From Trematomus loennbergii (Eukaryota; Chordata; Actinopteri; Perciformes; Nototheniidae): a DNA stretch of 64,000 nt. Positions 1 through 11,967 of the stretch are shown here, piece after piece. A model generated the notes under the pieces. The model had not been told where the DNA came from. It did not search any database and was given only the letters and a program-made list of their open reading frames with translations. Numbering within the stretch: the stretch's first letter is position 1; every line of letters begins with the position of its first letter. The stretch is taken from contig JAAOOA010000184.1 of NCBI GenBank assembly GCA_012861695.1, positions 186,001 to 250,000 of the forward strand, written 5' to 3'. Made by a program: the position numbers and the translations under genes.

Positions 1-3000
1 ATGTTAATTTTGTTGTAGTTGAGTCTACCACAGTATTTACATGGATATAAGCCCCGCCCCCCTCCAGTGCGTCCTGTTTGAATGACAGGAGTAACACAGC
101 TGACAGCCGCAGTGAAACTCCAGCGATTAGAGCAATGCGAATATTCATATCGCGTCCATTGTGAACGCAGCATAATGCAGTTCAGAGACCAGACCACTGC
201 TCTGATGCTTTTAAAGCAACTTCGAGATTTTAACAATGTGAGGGGCACAAAGGCCATGGTGGCCGTAGGACGTACAATTATTTGTGGGCATAATGGCCAG
301 ACCGAGGGGCAACGACGGCCATGGCCGTCATGGCTGCCGTGAAATTCCTACCCTGCTCTGCATATATTTTTGTAGATTTAAACAATCTTGTTATGCAGAA
401 TTCTCTACATACAGATCAACACAAAATATGAGTGTGCTTTAGATAAAGCACCACAGTGTGTAGTTGGTTGGACAACGTGTCTTGTACTATAAGTGAAGTG
501 TGTGCCATTTGGGGCAAAAGTTAGGTTTTGGTAAGTGTTTATGTAGTTTTGGGTGCAGTGCTTCATTTTGCCAGAAAAATTAGGTGTTCTGCACTTTGGG
601 TGTGTGGTTTTGAGAATTGTGTTAAGGGTTTTGAGAAAATGAGCCCTGTTGTCAAAATGTGTTTTAGCAATTGAATAAAACTGTAATGTGTTCATGTGTG
701 TAGAATTTTAATGGCAGTGTTTTGAAAATGGCAAACAAGCGAATATGTCAGATTTCTGTGTCTTACTTGGAAAACCGTGACTGTGATTGTGACTCATATG
801 CTGCTGGGGTTAGTATGAAATTCTTTAGAAAAAAACCTATTTCTTTGCTTTATTTGCGTTTATTTAGTTAATTTGATCCAACAGAAGAGAAGGATGCTGC
901 ACAGCTAAATTATTTTCTAGATTTTATTTACACGTTTTTTATCTCTCTTGTGTGGATATTAGACATGCTGTGGATATGTGGGCGCTGATGGGTTTGACAT
1001 TTGGATACATCAGTGAGCTTCTGCTGGCATGACTGCGGAGACACGAAGGAATGTGTCTCTGCGGGGGGGCGAGCAGCAGGGAGCTGCCACACTGCTGATT
1101 AAACATAATATTGGCTCAAAGAGAATGAAAAGATACATCCGAAGAAAGAGCAGGGAAATCAATGTGTCGGCCTTCAATAGTAACGTGTTCATGTTCTCCA
1201 TGGCAACCAATGGGCGGTGAAGGGTTGAGGGCAGATGCCTATTTTTGTAAAGTGAATGAAAATAAGTCGTTGGGTAATTATGAACTATGAAGTGCTTCAC
1301 TTTACATCTAGACATGTTTACAGTGAATCCATTCATTGGTCGTCATAGATACTGTATGATGATGATGTTGATGTCCCTATTCTGCTTTTTGCTATTATAT
1401 GTGTCTGTGTCTTTTCAAACATAGCAAACATTTACTAAAAACAGCTTGACAGTAACGTTTGCCAGATTATCATCGACAACCAATCTGAGAAATTAGCAAG
1501 CCATTCTTGGCCGTTGGTTGCCATGGCATGCTGATCTGATCAATCTCTGTGCAGCTGATGAGTTTATGGCAAATAAAAATAAACTAAATTAAATTATACA
1601 AACCAAATTAAAATCACTTAATTAAAAGACTGGTGTAGAGTGGGTTTGGGATGCATTTAAATGTGTGTCTCTGTGTAAGGTCAACATAATGACAGGCAGT
1701 AGGGTGTCGGAGTATTAATATAATTTATCTACCTCCCTTACAAAGTGTCTCACCATTTCTGCTAAAATAATTGCATGGACCTACATGGTATTATTTATTT
1801 ATTTTTTTTATTATTTTTATTTTATAGTCTGGGAGACATTTACTTTAATTCACACATTTGTTCATGATGGACACTGACATCCATTTCTTTAGTTTGGTAA
1901 GTAAAAAGCACTCTTGAGCTCTTAGGTAGAAAAATCAGCCCACTGCTCTGTCAAAGGTGGCCTTCAGAGAGAGAATAAAAAGTCTTCCCCAAAGCTGACT
2001 TAATAGAAAACATGAAAGCCAGTCTGTTTCAGCACGCTGGTTTAGAACTTACTCTTTTGTTCTTCAGTACTTGAAGTGTATAAAGTCAGAGCTTAATAGT
2101 TTACAGCAGAACATTTGTTACAATCAGAAGAATTGTTCTCCTCTTGTGTATTTGTACTTCACCTTTGAACTGTCTTTTAAACTGCTGTACAAAGACTATC
2201 ATGTTTCATATCAGTGGAAGTAGTCCCATCATGTTGCCAATTGGTTGGTAAGATACAGCCTTAAAGCCGAGTCCGGCCCTTTTGCTGTCCATCTTTGTTT
2301 TTGGTCCAGTCCAACTAAAATGTCCTTCAATAATAATAATTGAGGTCAAGCAGCCAAGTGAACCCAGGCATTATGGCATAACTATAAGGAATCCTAGCTC
2401 GATCTTTTATAAAGGCTCTGATGTTCTCATTCTGTGGTGAAACAACATTTGATTCTCTGCCTTGCATATTAAAGATATTAATATGTAGAGTTTGCTACCC
2501 TGTCCATGTTGTGTGTCCTGTAAGTTTTCCCTAATGTAATATAAAATTGACCATATTTATCACACACAATGATGTTTGGCTCTGCATTTTATAATAACAA
2601 TAATAATAAACACGTAGCAAATTGTCGTTTGCATATACAAAATACATAATGGAAAATGATTTCTTTACTTTTGTTTTCCTTTGGGATTAAAACCTTTTCC
2701 CTTCCTCTTATCACATAAACCATCTATTATTATAGAAACATGTGATGACTAATAAAAAAGAAACACTGGAACAAAACAGATAATTGACAGAATGATTAAA
2801 ATGTCCAAACATAAGATTTACTGTCCTCTGTACTTGACAAAAACTTTCAAAATACTAATGCTTAAAAATACAGAAAGCTAACCATAGCTCAGATGTTGGT
2901 TCTTCGCCTATGGAACATGCTGTCCGTATGTGGCTCAGACCTCTCTGAATGTGGTCTCAGTGCTGGGACCACAATGTTGGCTGCAGTCACACAATCACTA

Positions 3001-3539
3001 TGAGCTCACTGGATAACAAAGATCTGCACAGAATTACAGAGACATGTAATGATATTACAAGGACAATAAAAAGACATCAAACTGCTCTGCATTCTGTTCT
3101 ATTTATGGCTCTGTCACACATAAGCTTCCTTACAAGACATTTCTTTTAGAATTTTAACAGGGACACAATAATAAATATTTACAGTAGTGCTTTCAGAGGG
3201 CTCTGCCGCAGATGGGAACTATGCAGCAACATAGTAGAAATTAACTTGTGATTTTATGTGATTGTTCTTCCCCCTATTTATTTCCACTCCTGGCCACAAA
3301 TGTCCGAGTGGCCTCAGTTGATGTATTGGAATGGAGTGCAAAGTGTGTGGGTGTGCACTTTCAGTGCTGAGCATCAGCAGTTGTGTGCTGAGAGTGCGCT
3401 CTCCTTAATTATGATTTGTCTCCTTTCAAAGAACACTGGCTTTCTCGCTCATCTCATATTTTAACTGTGTGTTGAACAACGTGTGGTCAATGAGATTCTA
3501 CTTTGTCATTGACTGCTGCTGTGCATTCATTAGGGAAAC
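1..3539. other. AT-rich stretch with no recognised gene
   Basis: No reading frame here resembles a known protein and none exceeds about 110 codons. A GC-richer patch lies at about 50-340. The rest is AT-rich with short A/T runs such as the one near 1,790-1,825. No paired terminal repeats were found by eye. It could be intron, intergenic sequence or old degraded repeats. Confidence 0.5.
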
Positions 3540-3542
3540 CTG

Positions 3543-4603
3543 AGGCCTGTACTACGAAGCTGGATTTTCGCTTAGCCGGCTAAATTCAGGGAAACTCGGG
3601 CTTTCCGGTCCTACGACGCTGGTTCTCTTTTTAGCAGGCTAGATTTCCATGGTAACTTATGCTGAGCGGCAAACCTGCTCCGGAGCAGGTTAGGTGGCAG
3701 GCTAAGAGATCAACTCAGTGAAAGCACTGCCTGCTGACCAATCAGAGCTCCGTGTGCGGAGTTTAAAGCGATCAATTCATATTACAGGATAGAGGAAATA
3801 CAGAAAAACTGCCGTTGCAGGAAAGACGGCCGTGAAAATTAATAGAATATCCCCTCCCATCTTCAGAGCAATCTGACTATTAATATTAGCGTTAAGAAAG
3901 CTTACTTAAATATCTGCCACGACATAAGTAACCGGATCAGAGTAACATTAAGTACAGTCCGCGGCACTGAGTGCAGACGTCGATGTGTCTCATTATCATT
4001 CATATCATATCACATCATAATGTATCATATATTTCCTTATCTGAGTCAGCTTCTTGAGCCGTATCTGGCCGTGCAACACTCACAGTGTCACATACTGTAT
4101 GCAGAAGTATTATTTTAAGCAACACATTAAGTTGACGAAACACTCGAGTCAAATGTAATTAAAGTCAGATCCACTCGTGTCTTGGACGGGGCAGTGATTT
4201 CATAAACCTGTTAATGTACGCATTCAAACACTTTTCTTTTACCAGCTGTATTCACCTTGCAGGTGCAGCTATGTGGCTTTTATCCTGGATAAAGTGTTTA
4301 AGTCATGGATGTTTAAAGTTAACTTCTTCATATTGACTAATATTAAAGTTCACTTTTCATTCAGGAAGTATGACGCTGCGCTGTCAGTACACTTGTCCGT
4401 GTTTGAGATTGGTCGAATGCTCCAAATACACCCCTTTTATGTGAACGCGCACCTAACTAGATAGGACACGGCTGGCTTGAGCGATCCACTTGATAACCGG
4501 CGTCGTAGTTACAGTTTAGCGCCAGCGCGTATGTTTTGGCTTAGGCCACCGGCTAACTCCAACATATCCAGGTTAGGTTGAACCAGCTTCGTAGTACAGG
4601 CCT
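3543..4603. mobile_element. Non-autonomous TIR DNA transposon, copy 1
   Basis: The two ends carry a perfect 21-bp inverted repeat (3543-3563 and 4583-4603) beginning AGGCCTGTACTACGAAGC. The trinucleotide CTG flanks both sides (3540-3542 and 4604-4606), consistent with a 3-bp target duplication. A 3-bp duplication fits the PIF/Harbinger superfamily, but no transposase frame is present, so the superfamily is inferred. The body has no convincing coding capacity. A second, heavily interrupted copy of the interior and right end lies at about 39,640-45,934, which confirms that this is a repeat family. Confidence 0.85.
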
Positions 4604-4639
4604 CTGGAGGCACCACCAGTCACCTGCCACGTGTTTTTT

Positions 4640-5905
4640 TCTTTTATCCTTATGATGACATCATCCAAGTAAGCAGCAGCATATGCAGAGTGGGGACGCA
4701 GGACCGGGTCTATGAGCCGCTGGAAGGTGGTGGAGCCCCGAACAACCCAAAAGGAAGTGTGACAAATTGGTACAAACCGTACGGAGAACGCCAGTTTCCC
4801 TTACCCCTAGATTCCACCGGTCCGTCTGCGCGCGTTACGGCCACGTTACGGCTGCGCCGCGGCGCTCACGGTCACTCTAGTCAATGGGTGCTATTCCACC
4901 ACACGCGGCGCGTTACGGCTCAGAAGCGTCCCAGAATCGTGTCGGCGCAGGGCTCCTCTAAAATTAGGATGAATCCTATTTTTGACGCGGCGCAGCCGTA
5001 ACGTAATGTCGGGCAGGCAGGAAGTGGAACGTTCAGAGCATATATATAGCATATATATATATACACACTAACTAAACTAGACCCTATCCCTCCGTAGTCT
5101 TTCAAGAAGGAGGAGAAATGCCAGCGTTTACAGGCAATGTGTAAATTCTATATATAGAATAATTATGATGATGATTGCATTTTTTTACCACTAAAATACA
5201 GCAACACATCTTTGATTCATGTCGTCTATAACTGGAATATTACAGTTATTATTAACTTTGTCTGTACAAAGTAGCCTGTCCAGGAAATATGCCCAAATCA
5301 ACAAAAACTGCGAGCCGGCAGGCAAGACGCTCCGCTTCTGAAACGCGCCTAGTAGGGTATGACGCCGGAGGAGGCCGGACCAAAACCGCGGCGCAGACGG
5401 ACCCGGTGGAATCTAGGGGTAAGACTCTGGAGAAACGGGAATCTGCCAATAGCTATTGGTAAAAGCGAGCTGTGCCAAGCCGATCCTGAAGTTCGTCGAC
5501 CGGGGGCATTGGATAAGCATCAAAGACACCCTGTTTACCCTGCGGTAGTCCACACAGAACCGGATTGACCTGCCGACTTATGTACCAGCATGACGGGGCA
5601 ACACCAGTTACTCCCATCTCTAGCATGAAGACGTCGAGGGGGGAACGGAGGGTCCGAGTACTAACTCCAGCCTCCAGACTCTATGCTTTTCCCCCTAAAT
5701 AAATGTCCATGGTCACCTCCGGATTCTGGTGAATATCCCCATGAACATACCTCACCTTCACCCAAGATGCTTCAACCAATGCCCCCGGCCGAACCAAGCG
5801 CTGATGGGTCATCGTCTGATTACAGCCTGTGTCCATCAGAGCCCCTGTGTACCCCCTGTATACATACCGGTATACGGTGTAGGAGTCGGGAGGGCTGATC
5901 ATTTA
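4640..5905 (-). pseudogene. Gypsy-type retrotransposon pol remnant (protease and RT), split by a MITE
   Basis: Read on the minus strand, the right part (5681-5902) contains an aspartic protease motif, ALMDTGCNQ (active-site codons near 5816-5836), followed by the LVRPGALVEASWVKVR stretch typical of fish Gypsy proteases. Further along, about 5430-5570 translates in shifting frames to an RT segment containing DAYPMPPVDEL. After the MITE the RT resumes and reaches the catalytic YLDD motif at 4660-4671, preceded by FQRLIDPVLRPH. The protease-to-RT order on one strand matches Gypsy pol. Frameshifts, stops and missing segments show that it is dead. RNase H, integrase and LTRs were not recognised in place. 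The 5905-6250 stretch may hold more decayed element. Confidence 0.8.
4804..5419. mobile_element. MITE (CCCCTAGATTCCACCGG termini), copy 1
   Basis: The ends are inverted repeats beginning CCCCTAGATTCCACCGG, flanked by TTA on the left and TAA on the right. A second copy in opposite orientation at 23,333-23,976 has clean TAA on both sides. TWA targets are typical of PIF/Harbinger elements. The body carries repeated CG-rich GCGTTACGGC blocks and an AT microsatellite (about 5040-5065), and has no coding capacity. It interrupts the Gypsy RT remnant: the RT reading resumes on both sides, so it inserted after that retrotransposon. Confidence 0.85.
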
Positions 5906-6300
5906 TTCTGGCAAATTACTCAGACCTACTAATTGACCTAACAGAAGTTATTGAGTCTATGTAAGTTTACTGCTTGGCTCAGATCCACCAACGTCAGCAA
6001 GATCTCACCTCTATTAACTCCTGAAGAACCAGGTTCAATTAACTGCTGTTTCAATTCAGACGACCCGCTAAATCTGTTTAAGCGATCCCGAAGGATTATG
6101 ATATCAATAATGAGGTGTGGCCCTACCTAAGTGTGAGTGTGGCAGTGGGCAATCTTACCTTTTAAGCAGGAGAGGAGAGCGCAGATGTCTTTTAAGTTGT
6201 CCCAATCCAAAAGGTGGGATCAGTTTATTTGAAGAAAAATTGGTCCACACTTATACATGGTTTCTACCTTCTCTCGTTACAACATGACAATCCTACAAAA
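5906..6300. other. Unassigned stretch, possibly rest of the Gypsy remnant
   Basis: This follows directly from the protease-bearing Gypsy fragment in its upstream direction, so it may contain gag-side sequence. No motif such as a zinc knuckle could be read in it. Confidence 0.3.
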
Positions 6301-6404
6301 CATATGTGACCCGCTCTATCGAAATCAGTCGGAAGTCGCAACGGCTCATTTCGAAATAAACGTGGATTTGTATCGTTTTTTTGGGGTTCGGGTGTTTTGT
6401 TTGA

Positions 6405-6725
6405 TTTTACATAAACAAAGTCTAGGCTTTCAGAATATGAAACTTTTATTGTCAAAATCACACGATAAATACATTTTGAAGCTTGTAAAGAGATGACAGC
6501 TCTCACTCGCCACTCTGCTGTTCCGTTGCGCTGCTCCCCCTCCCTCCGGCTGACATTATGAATGAAAGGTGTATAGTAATCATAGATAACACGGCAGGGT
6601 CCCGTGACAGTTTGTTTTCATCTGATTTCAAAGAAACAAAGTCTTGGCTTTCAGAATAGTAAACTCGTTTCGCCAAATTCAGATGATAAATATAACTTTG
6701 AAGCTTGTAACGGGAATGACAGGCG
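6405..6725. repeat. Diverged ~100-bp direct duplication upstream of a putative exon
   Basis: The block around 6405-6495 (ACAAAGTCTAGGCTTTCAGA ... TTGAAGCTTGTAA) recurs around 6635-6710 with ACAAAGTCTTGGCTTTCAGA and the same TTGAAGCTTGTAA ending. The two are separated by GC-rich sequence. Such subterminal repeats are common near DNA-transposon ends, but no terminal inverted repeat could be assigned. Confidence 0.5.
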
Positions 6726-6960
6726 GAGAATGGAGTAACGTAACGCCACAGCTGACATAACAACAGCCGCTGTTTCTTGTCAGTGTTTACCCGGGAAACA
6801 AACACAATACACACAAACGCAAAAATACACAAACACACACACACACACACTATATAAACCAACATTATTCCTCGCGACCTTCCCCCAGTAATCCGAAACA
6901 AACATATTTTTCCTCCGTACCACTTGATAATTTATTAGTCGCTAACAATTAATCAGATCG

Positions 6961-7384
6961 ATGGATTCCAGAGAAGAAGAAATTGCAAGACTGTTGAACT
7001 CCAACATTTTGAGAGGGACAGCCTCTGATGAGCAATGGGTTCAGCTGATCACAGATTACTTTCTGACGCACCGGTTGAAATTGCCCCATTATCCGGCTCC
7101 AATTCAGAGTCAGACAGCCCTGACACTGACAGCAGCCCTCAGACCACAGATGCTGAAGATGAGGAAGACACCACCGAGGACGGACCACTTGTTAGCGACC
7201 CGGTGGCTGAGACCCTTCAGACAGCGGCAGGGTATTATGTGAGCGAGGACAGCGCCAACGAAACTGAAAAAGCCCGTGCGTATAGGTGTAGCTGCACTTT
7301 TAATAATGGTGTTCCCTGTTACACTCGTTTCACACCCGAGGAGATGGTCAAGACACGAGATCAGATGTATGAGATGACAAGTGG
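6961..7384 (+). pseudogene. Putative first coding exon of an unidentified, possibly transposon-linked gene (one frameshift)
   Basis: An ATG at 6961 opens a frame beginning MDSREEEIARLLN that is readable to about codon 35. The acidic, serine-rich continuation (SNSESDSPDTDSS) lies in another frame, so a single indel near 7055-7075 is implied. The second half ends in a cysteine pattern, CSCTFNNGVPCYTRFTPEEM, then TRDQMYEMTSG, directly followed by GGTAAGTAA, a good splice donor. I recall similar acidic-then-CxC proteins as multi-exon uncharacterised proteins in fish and invertebrates, but cannot name the family. It is probably paired with the exon at 8574-8799. It could be a decayed exon of a host or a transposon gene. 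Confidence 0.5.
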
Positions 7385-7419
7385 TAAGTAACGTGATTTA
7401 TTTAAATGCCTTTGACTGG

Positions 7420-7590
7420 GGAGGGGGCTGGGGGCGAGAGAGATATAGAGGGAGAGAGAGAGGGAGAGATATATTCAGATATTAATATTTTAGAATATAG
7501 CCTATCTTATATTATTAAATATATTCAATTAATTGAATTGAAAATGTATATAGAGGGAGAGAGAGAGAGAGAGGGAGATATCAAAACCTG
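7420..7590 (+). repeat. GA-rich low-complexity tract
   Basis: Imperfect (GA)n/GGGAGA runs occur at about 7434-7470 and 7553-7578. They fall inside the presumed intron after the 6961-7384 exon. Confidence 0.7.
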
Positions 7591-8573
7591 TGGTAACAAT
7601 GTGCATGTGTGTATGGGGTTGTGTTTAACCTTTCATGCATGAATTATGAAAACCTCAGTCAGGATTTTTTTACCAAGTGTTATTATTGCTCTTGGGCATG
7701 ACAAACAAGATTTGAACTTTAGTTTTTTTTAATCTAGTTTTTTCAAATATATTTTTATATGTCCACTCAGGTGGACAGTATGCGTTCAGGGTTTGAACTG
7801 AAGAGATGTACATTTTGAAAAAATTATAATAAGATGTGCAAATTTAAAATTACATTATAATAACATAAGTATATTGATTTACGGCCCAAAAAGATATTGC
7901 AGATGAAGTATTTTCAAGAATAACCAGGGCCAGGGGCCAATTTGAGGCCCCACACACAGTTATTAGATGAGTGCTAGTGGAGCCTCGCAGCGGCGAAACC
8001 ATGCCGCGCCACCCTAATTGCGCCACATAAGCGCATAGGTGCGCCTCAGATGAGGCCCCCCTCCGCAAGGTGTGGCCCCCTCCACAAGGTGAGGCCCCAC
8101 ACAGTCTGCATGGTCTGCCTGTAGGGAGGGACGGCCCTGGGAACAACAGCAGCAGTACCAGTATGAATTGTAGTTGAAATATAGCCAGTGATGCATGACG
8201 TCCACTGTAGTGGACAGGTGGTTAATCATGATTTCCTGCAAACATAAAATCAATACTTTGATAATTTATGAATGATATGATTCCTTAGTTGTTACTTGAT
8301 GTCACCACATGTTTTATACCTGCAGGGGACGCTTTCCATAAAAGGATTGGCAAGATATAGATGGGTGACTTCTTGGTCCATGTGGCTTTCTGTCGTCCAT
8401 CTTGGTTTAGAGACATGTATCATGCACTTACACTGACTTGGCACGGAGTAGCAGTGTATGGGATGATGCAATAGGGTCCTATGGTGGTATGGCTGATGGT
8501 GCAACTATGCAAAAAAAAACAATGCATATACAAGAAAACACCTTTTGAATAGCTGTCCACTGTAGTGACCTAG

Positions 8574-8799
8574 AAGAAAAAGCGAAATGGGCGTGGTGGT
8601 CGTGTGATGAGCAGAAGGGTGCTGTCCTTTGAAGACATCCAGCGAATCGCACATTTCATTAATAACTTTGCAGATGTATTTTCCATGCCACTTCCTGGAC
8701 GGATACAAGGATTTAAGAGGACAGACATACGTGTTCTTCCAACAACCGAGACCACGTCCTCTGTGTGGCGGAAATACAAGGCCCAGATGCAGGAGAATG
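8574..8799 (+). CDS. Putative internal exon of the same unidentified gene
   Basis: The open stretch ends CAGGAGAATG and is followed by GTGGGT at 8800, a possible donor. A possible acceptor (CCTAG) ends at 8573. The translation includes RVLSFEDIQRIAHFINNFAD, LPGRIQGFKRTD and TSSVWRKYKAQMQENG, a coherent globular protein segment with no stop. I recall a motif of the type HG...LSFEDI..I..F..N.A....L.LPGR.PG.KR from multi-exon uncharacterised fish proteins. The phase from the 6961-7384 exon does not join directly, so an intermediate exon is missing or was not recognised. No downstream exon was found before 10 kb, so this may be a fragment. Confidence 0.5.
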
Positions 8800-8854
8800 G
8801 TGGGTATTTTCTTGCATCTTAATTATTTATTTGTTTTTTCTCCCGCCCCGGACA

Positions 8855-9085
8855 CACAAGCACGCAGTTTGATTGGCTAGCGCTTGTACTGGCATATGAT
8901 TTGATTGGCTGGCGCTTCCGTCAACGCTTGAAAAGTTGAATTTTTCTCAACTTTCGAAGCGAGCAACGGAGGCAAAGCGACGGAACCACAATGCAGTTCG
9001 GCAAAGCTTGACGTCACCCTGTTCAAAGTGAATGGCAAGCGTGTCCGTTGAAGCACGCAACGGAACAGTGTGGACGTACCGTAAC
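8855..9085. repeat. Imperfect palindromic MITE-like segment
   Basis: A hairpin is centred near 8943: CGCTTGAAAAGTTGA at about 8924 is mirrored by TCAACTTTCGAAGCG ending about 8961, flanked by CTTCCGTCAACG versus GAGCAACGGAGG. Short GC-rich direct motifs (GCACGCAACGGAAC, AGCACGCAG) lie further out. No target duplication was found. Confidence 0.45.
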
Positions 9086-10285
9086 ACTCTTTTCATAGGT
9101 CTTTAATGATTATTGTGAGGTTATATAATTCATCATGGGTCATTAGTCATGTTCTCCTTTGGCCAGCGGAAGAGGCAGTCCTAAAGGTACCAAATGACCA
9201 GTAAATTGGAGAGTAATGCAATTTGATTTTAGAGTTATTAGATGGTGAGAGAGAGAGAGAAGGAGAAAGAGACAGAAAGACTGACATATACAGTAGACTA
9301 AGACAGACAGAGATGCAAACAGAGGGAGACAAATTGTTTTCCTTATAATGTTTGTTTAGCTTTTCCTGTTGGGTTGTACAAAATATTCAGTGAATCACAA
9401 ATACATAATGCCACAGGAAAGCTAAACTGGACTGTCAACTAAATCAATGTATAAACTTTATTGAGGCCTGTAATTAGTCAACTACAGGTCTCTTGGGTCA
9501 GTCTTTTCTTCCAAAAAGCTTGTGACAAGATGTTAAGTTAACAGGTATTCACTCAGAGGGGGGTCGGTGATTTATTGCTCTTGGGGCATTAAAAACAAGA
9601 TTTTAATTTAGTTTTTTATATAATATCTGCATTTTCTCTTGTGAAAAACTAAGTCTTAGTTTGGCCATAGTTATTTAATATATAGAGCCATCTCCTGGTT
9701 AAACCCTGAAATTGGAAAATAGTGGGAGGGCTTAACATTCCCACATACTGGTCTTTGGCAGGTCTTAGGCAGGTAACTGGCTGGTAGTAGGCAGGAAGCT
9801 GTATGCTGGCGTCCGAAATAAGATGCCCCATCTGTAGCACCTCAAAAGCTCAATGACCTTAGTTTGTGAGGTGACAAGCTTTATACATGTGCTGTGTCTC
9901 AAATTGCGTGCATCATTCTCACAGATGATATCTAAAAAATTCAGTAAAGTGATGCTTCATGTTTTTTATCAGACTAATATAAACCAATAAGTCAAATTTT
10001 AAATAAAAGTTTTATAAAGATACATACCTCGTTGGAGTAATTTATTGAATCTCTCATCAATAAGGTAATATTTTGGGATAAAAAGTTTTTGTAGAGCTAC
10101 GATTAGAGATAATTTCGTCACAGTATTGCCAGAGAGTTGTGTTGAAGCTGATCTGGCACATTCAGTAAATATACTACTGTTAACCTGTGAAATGATGCTA
10201 TAAAAGCTCTAGAATCGGGATGGGCAATGGATCAATATTATATTTTATTGTGATACTAGGCTATCACCTTAGTTTTTAGATATCC
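9086..10285. other. AT-rich stretch, no gene recognised
   Basis: It contains a (GA)n patch at about 9245-9270. A segment at about 9570-9640 resembles 7670-7735 (TTGCTCTTGGGGCATTAAAAACAAGATT versus TTGCTCTTGGGCATGACAAACAAGATT as separate short matches), so both carry a shared, unidentified repeat. Nothing coding was seen. Confidence 0.4.
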
Positions 10286-10290
10286 CAATG

Positions 10291-10809
10291 TGTTGTGCAC
10301 CGTCAAAGTGCTAAGTCAGTCATGTTTCATGTTGTTGTTGGTCATTCTTGTATTGTCTTTCACTTCCTGTTTTGTTTTGACACTCACTTGTTACGTCTCA
10401 TTCCAGGTTCCTTGACTCCCTTCTCTAGTGTGTTTCTCCCGCGTTCATCAGCACCAGCCCCGCCCCTGATTGTTTTCACCTGTGCCCAGTTATCTTCTGT
10501 TTATATTCCCCAGTTTCCCTTTGTTTGTTGTCAGTTCGTCTTGTCCTGTCCTCATGCCAGAACTCTGCTCGTCAGCGTTTGCTCTTTTGATTCAAGCCTA
10601 TTTTTTGCTCCAGAAACTTATTATAAGTTTAGTTCCTCACGTTGTGAACGATATTCTGTTGTACCTTGTTTAAGCCTTTTTTTGTCATCTCGTAAGAGTG
10701 ATTTTCTTTTGTTACCTTTTGTGCAAATAAAGTATATTAATTATACTTTACCTCTGGCTCCCGGGTCGTGCATTTGAGTCCTTATCCTTGTGTATCCAAG
10801 TTCGTAACA
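10291..10809 (+). mobile_element. Solo LTR, family A (copy 1)
   Basis: The element starts TGTTGTGCACCG and ends GTTCGTAACA, the TG...CA form of LTRs. It is flanked by a perfect 5-bp duplication CAATG (10286-10290 and 10810-10814). An AATAAA lies at about 10726, shortly before the downstream CTCCCGGGTCGTGCA segment, which fits an R/U5 layout on the plus strand. A shorter copy occurs at 18122-18550. There are no internal coding sequences, so it is a solo LTR left by recombination. The C/T-rich body and 5-bp duplication suggest Gypsy, but the family is inferred. Confidence 0.85.
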
Positions 10810-11505
10810 CAATGTTGTGATATGGCATCAGTGTTTTAAAGGCTGTACTACAATAAAGTGATCTAATTTTCTTCCTAATTCTTTTCCTAATATAATAATG
10901 ATATTCCACAGTCCTATTCTAAATCTACTAAAAGAAACGTAATGGAATTGGAAAACTTGAACTAAAATATTACATTGATTTATATTGTTGTATATATCAA
11001 TTCAAGAACTTGTGTACCACAAGTACTACATTTTGAGCAGAATGAGCACATATGTTGTCTCGAAATTGATGCATTTCTCATGCAAAATAATGATTTACAT
11101 ACTAGTAAACCTCTATGTTGTAAACTAACATAAGTATCCAAATTGTGACACAGCAATAGATTTCTGGTTACAAAACAAACATTAGCTGATTTGACATGGT
11201 TTAGGTGTGAGGTGAATAGGTTTTTTGTCCCACAGATGAGTCGGCCCATAGCAGGTGCATCTCCCATAATACCCTCTTAGCCAGTTTGGAGCTCAGCAAA
11301 GGGCATTTCAGAAAAGTTGGTTTCAGCAGGTAAATTGCTGGAGTATTCTGTAGCCAGAAACTCTGCATTCTGCTTTTCATGTCGTCTCTACGGCAGAACA
11401 TTTGCACGAATAAAGATTCCCTCATCGGTAGTTCACTGCAGCTGCTGACTGAATCTGAGTGAGTCTATAGCATTTGTGATTAAGAGTGAAACTTCTAAAG
11501 ACATT
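10810..11505. other. AT-rich stretch, no gene recognised
   Basis: Open frames here are short and without recognisable motifs. No paired repeats were found. Confidence 0.4.
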
Positions 11506-11508
11506 TAC

Positions 11509-11610
11509 AGGGTTCCCGCGGGGTCTTAAAAAGTCTTACATTTGATAATCGGAATTTAAGGCCTTAAAAAGTCTTAAATATGATTTTAAAAGGTCTTAAA
11601 AATGATCGGA
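11509..11610. mobile_element. Terminal fragment of a DNA transposon (GGTTCCCGCGGGGTCTTAAAA)
   Basis: The segment begins CAGGGTTCCCGCGGGGTC and continues with reiterated GTCTTAAAA motifs at about 11525, 11568 and 11593. From memory this is a common terminus of a teleost hAT-like repeat. The matching right end was not found nearby, so it is probably a fragment. Confidence 0.5.
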
Positions 11611-11967
11611 TTTGAAAGGTAGGCTACTTCTGTGTTTTGCGATCACGTCTAAATGTGTTTTGGGGGAAATGTCCGGGCTGCAAAGTAACCAGTACGGTAA
11701 TAGCCTTTCAGTTCCCCCCAACAATTTGTATTGAAATAAATCAACATGGAACCAGTAATCACTAACTTTGCATCCCCCCGGTCCCTTATCGGAGAACACC
11801 CAGCTAGTAACCTAGCAACCAAGCTTCAGCTAGCGAGAGCACGCTCGTGATGAACCGTTGCGCCGGTGTTATGAATGCCCGCCGAGAAATGCATGCACCT
11901 CGCGGGAGCGCGCACAGTGTGGAGGCTATTTTTATATAACATTAGAAAGACCGATTCTTATTATTAC

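Noticed and set aside
4690..5001. 103-codon plus-strand frame
   Set aside because: It crosses the MITE edge at 4804 and is antisense to the Gypsy RT; it is a chance frame.
10295..10777. 160-codon plus-strand hydrophobic frame
   Set aside because: It is inside solo LTR A, whose second copy (18,122-18,550) does not preserve the frame.
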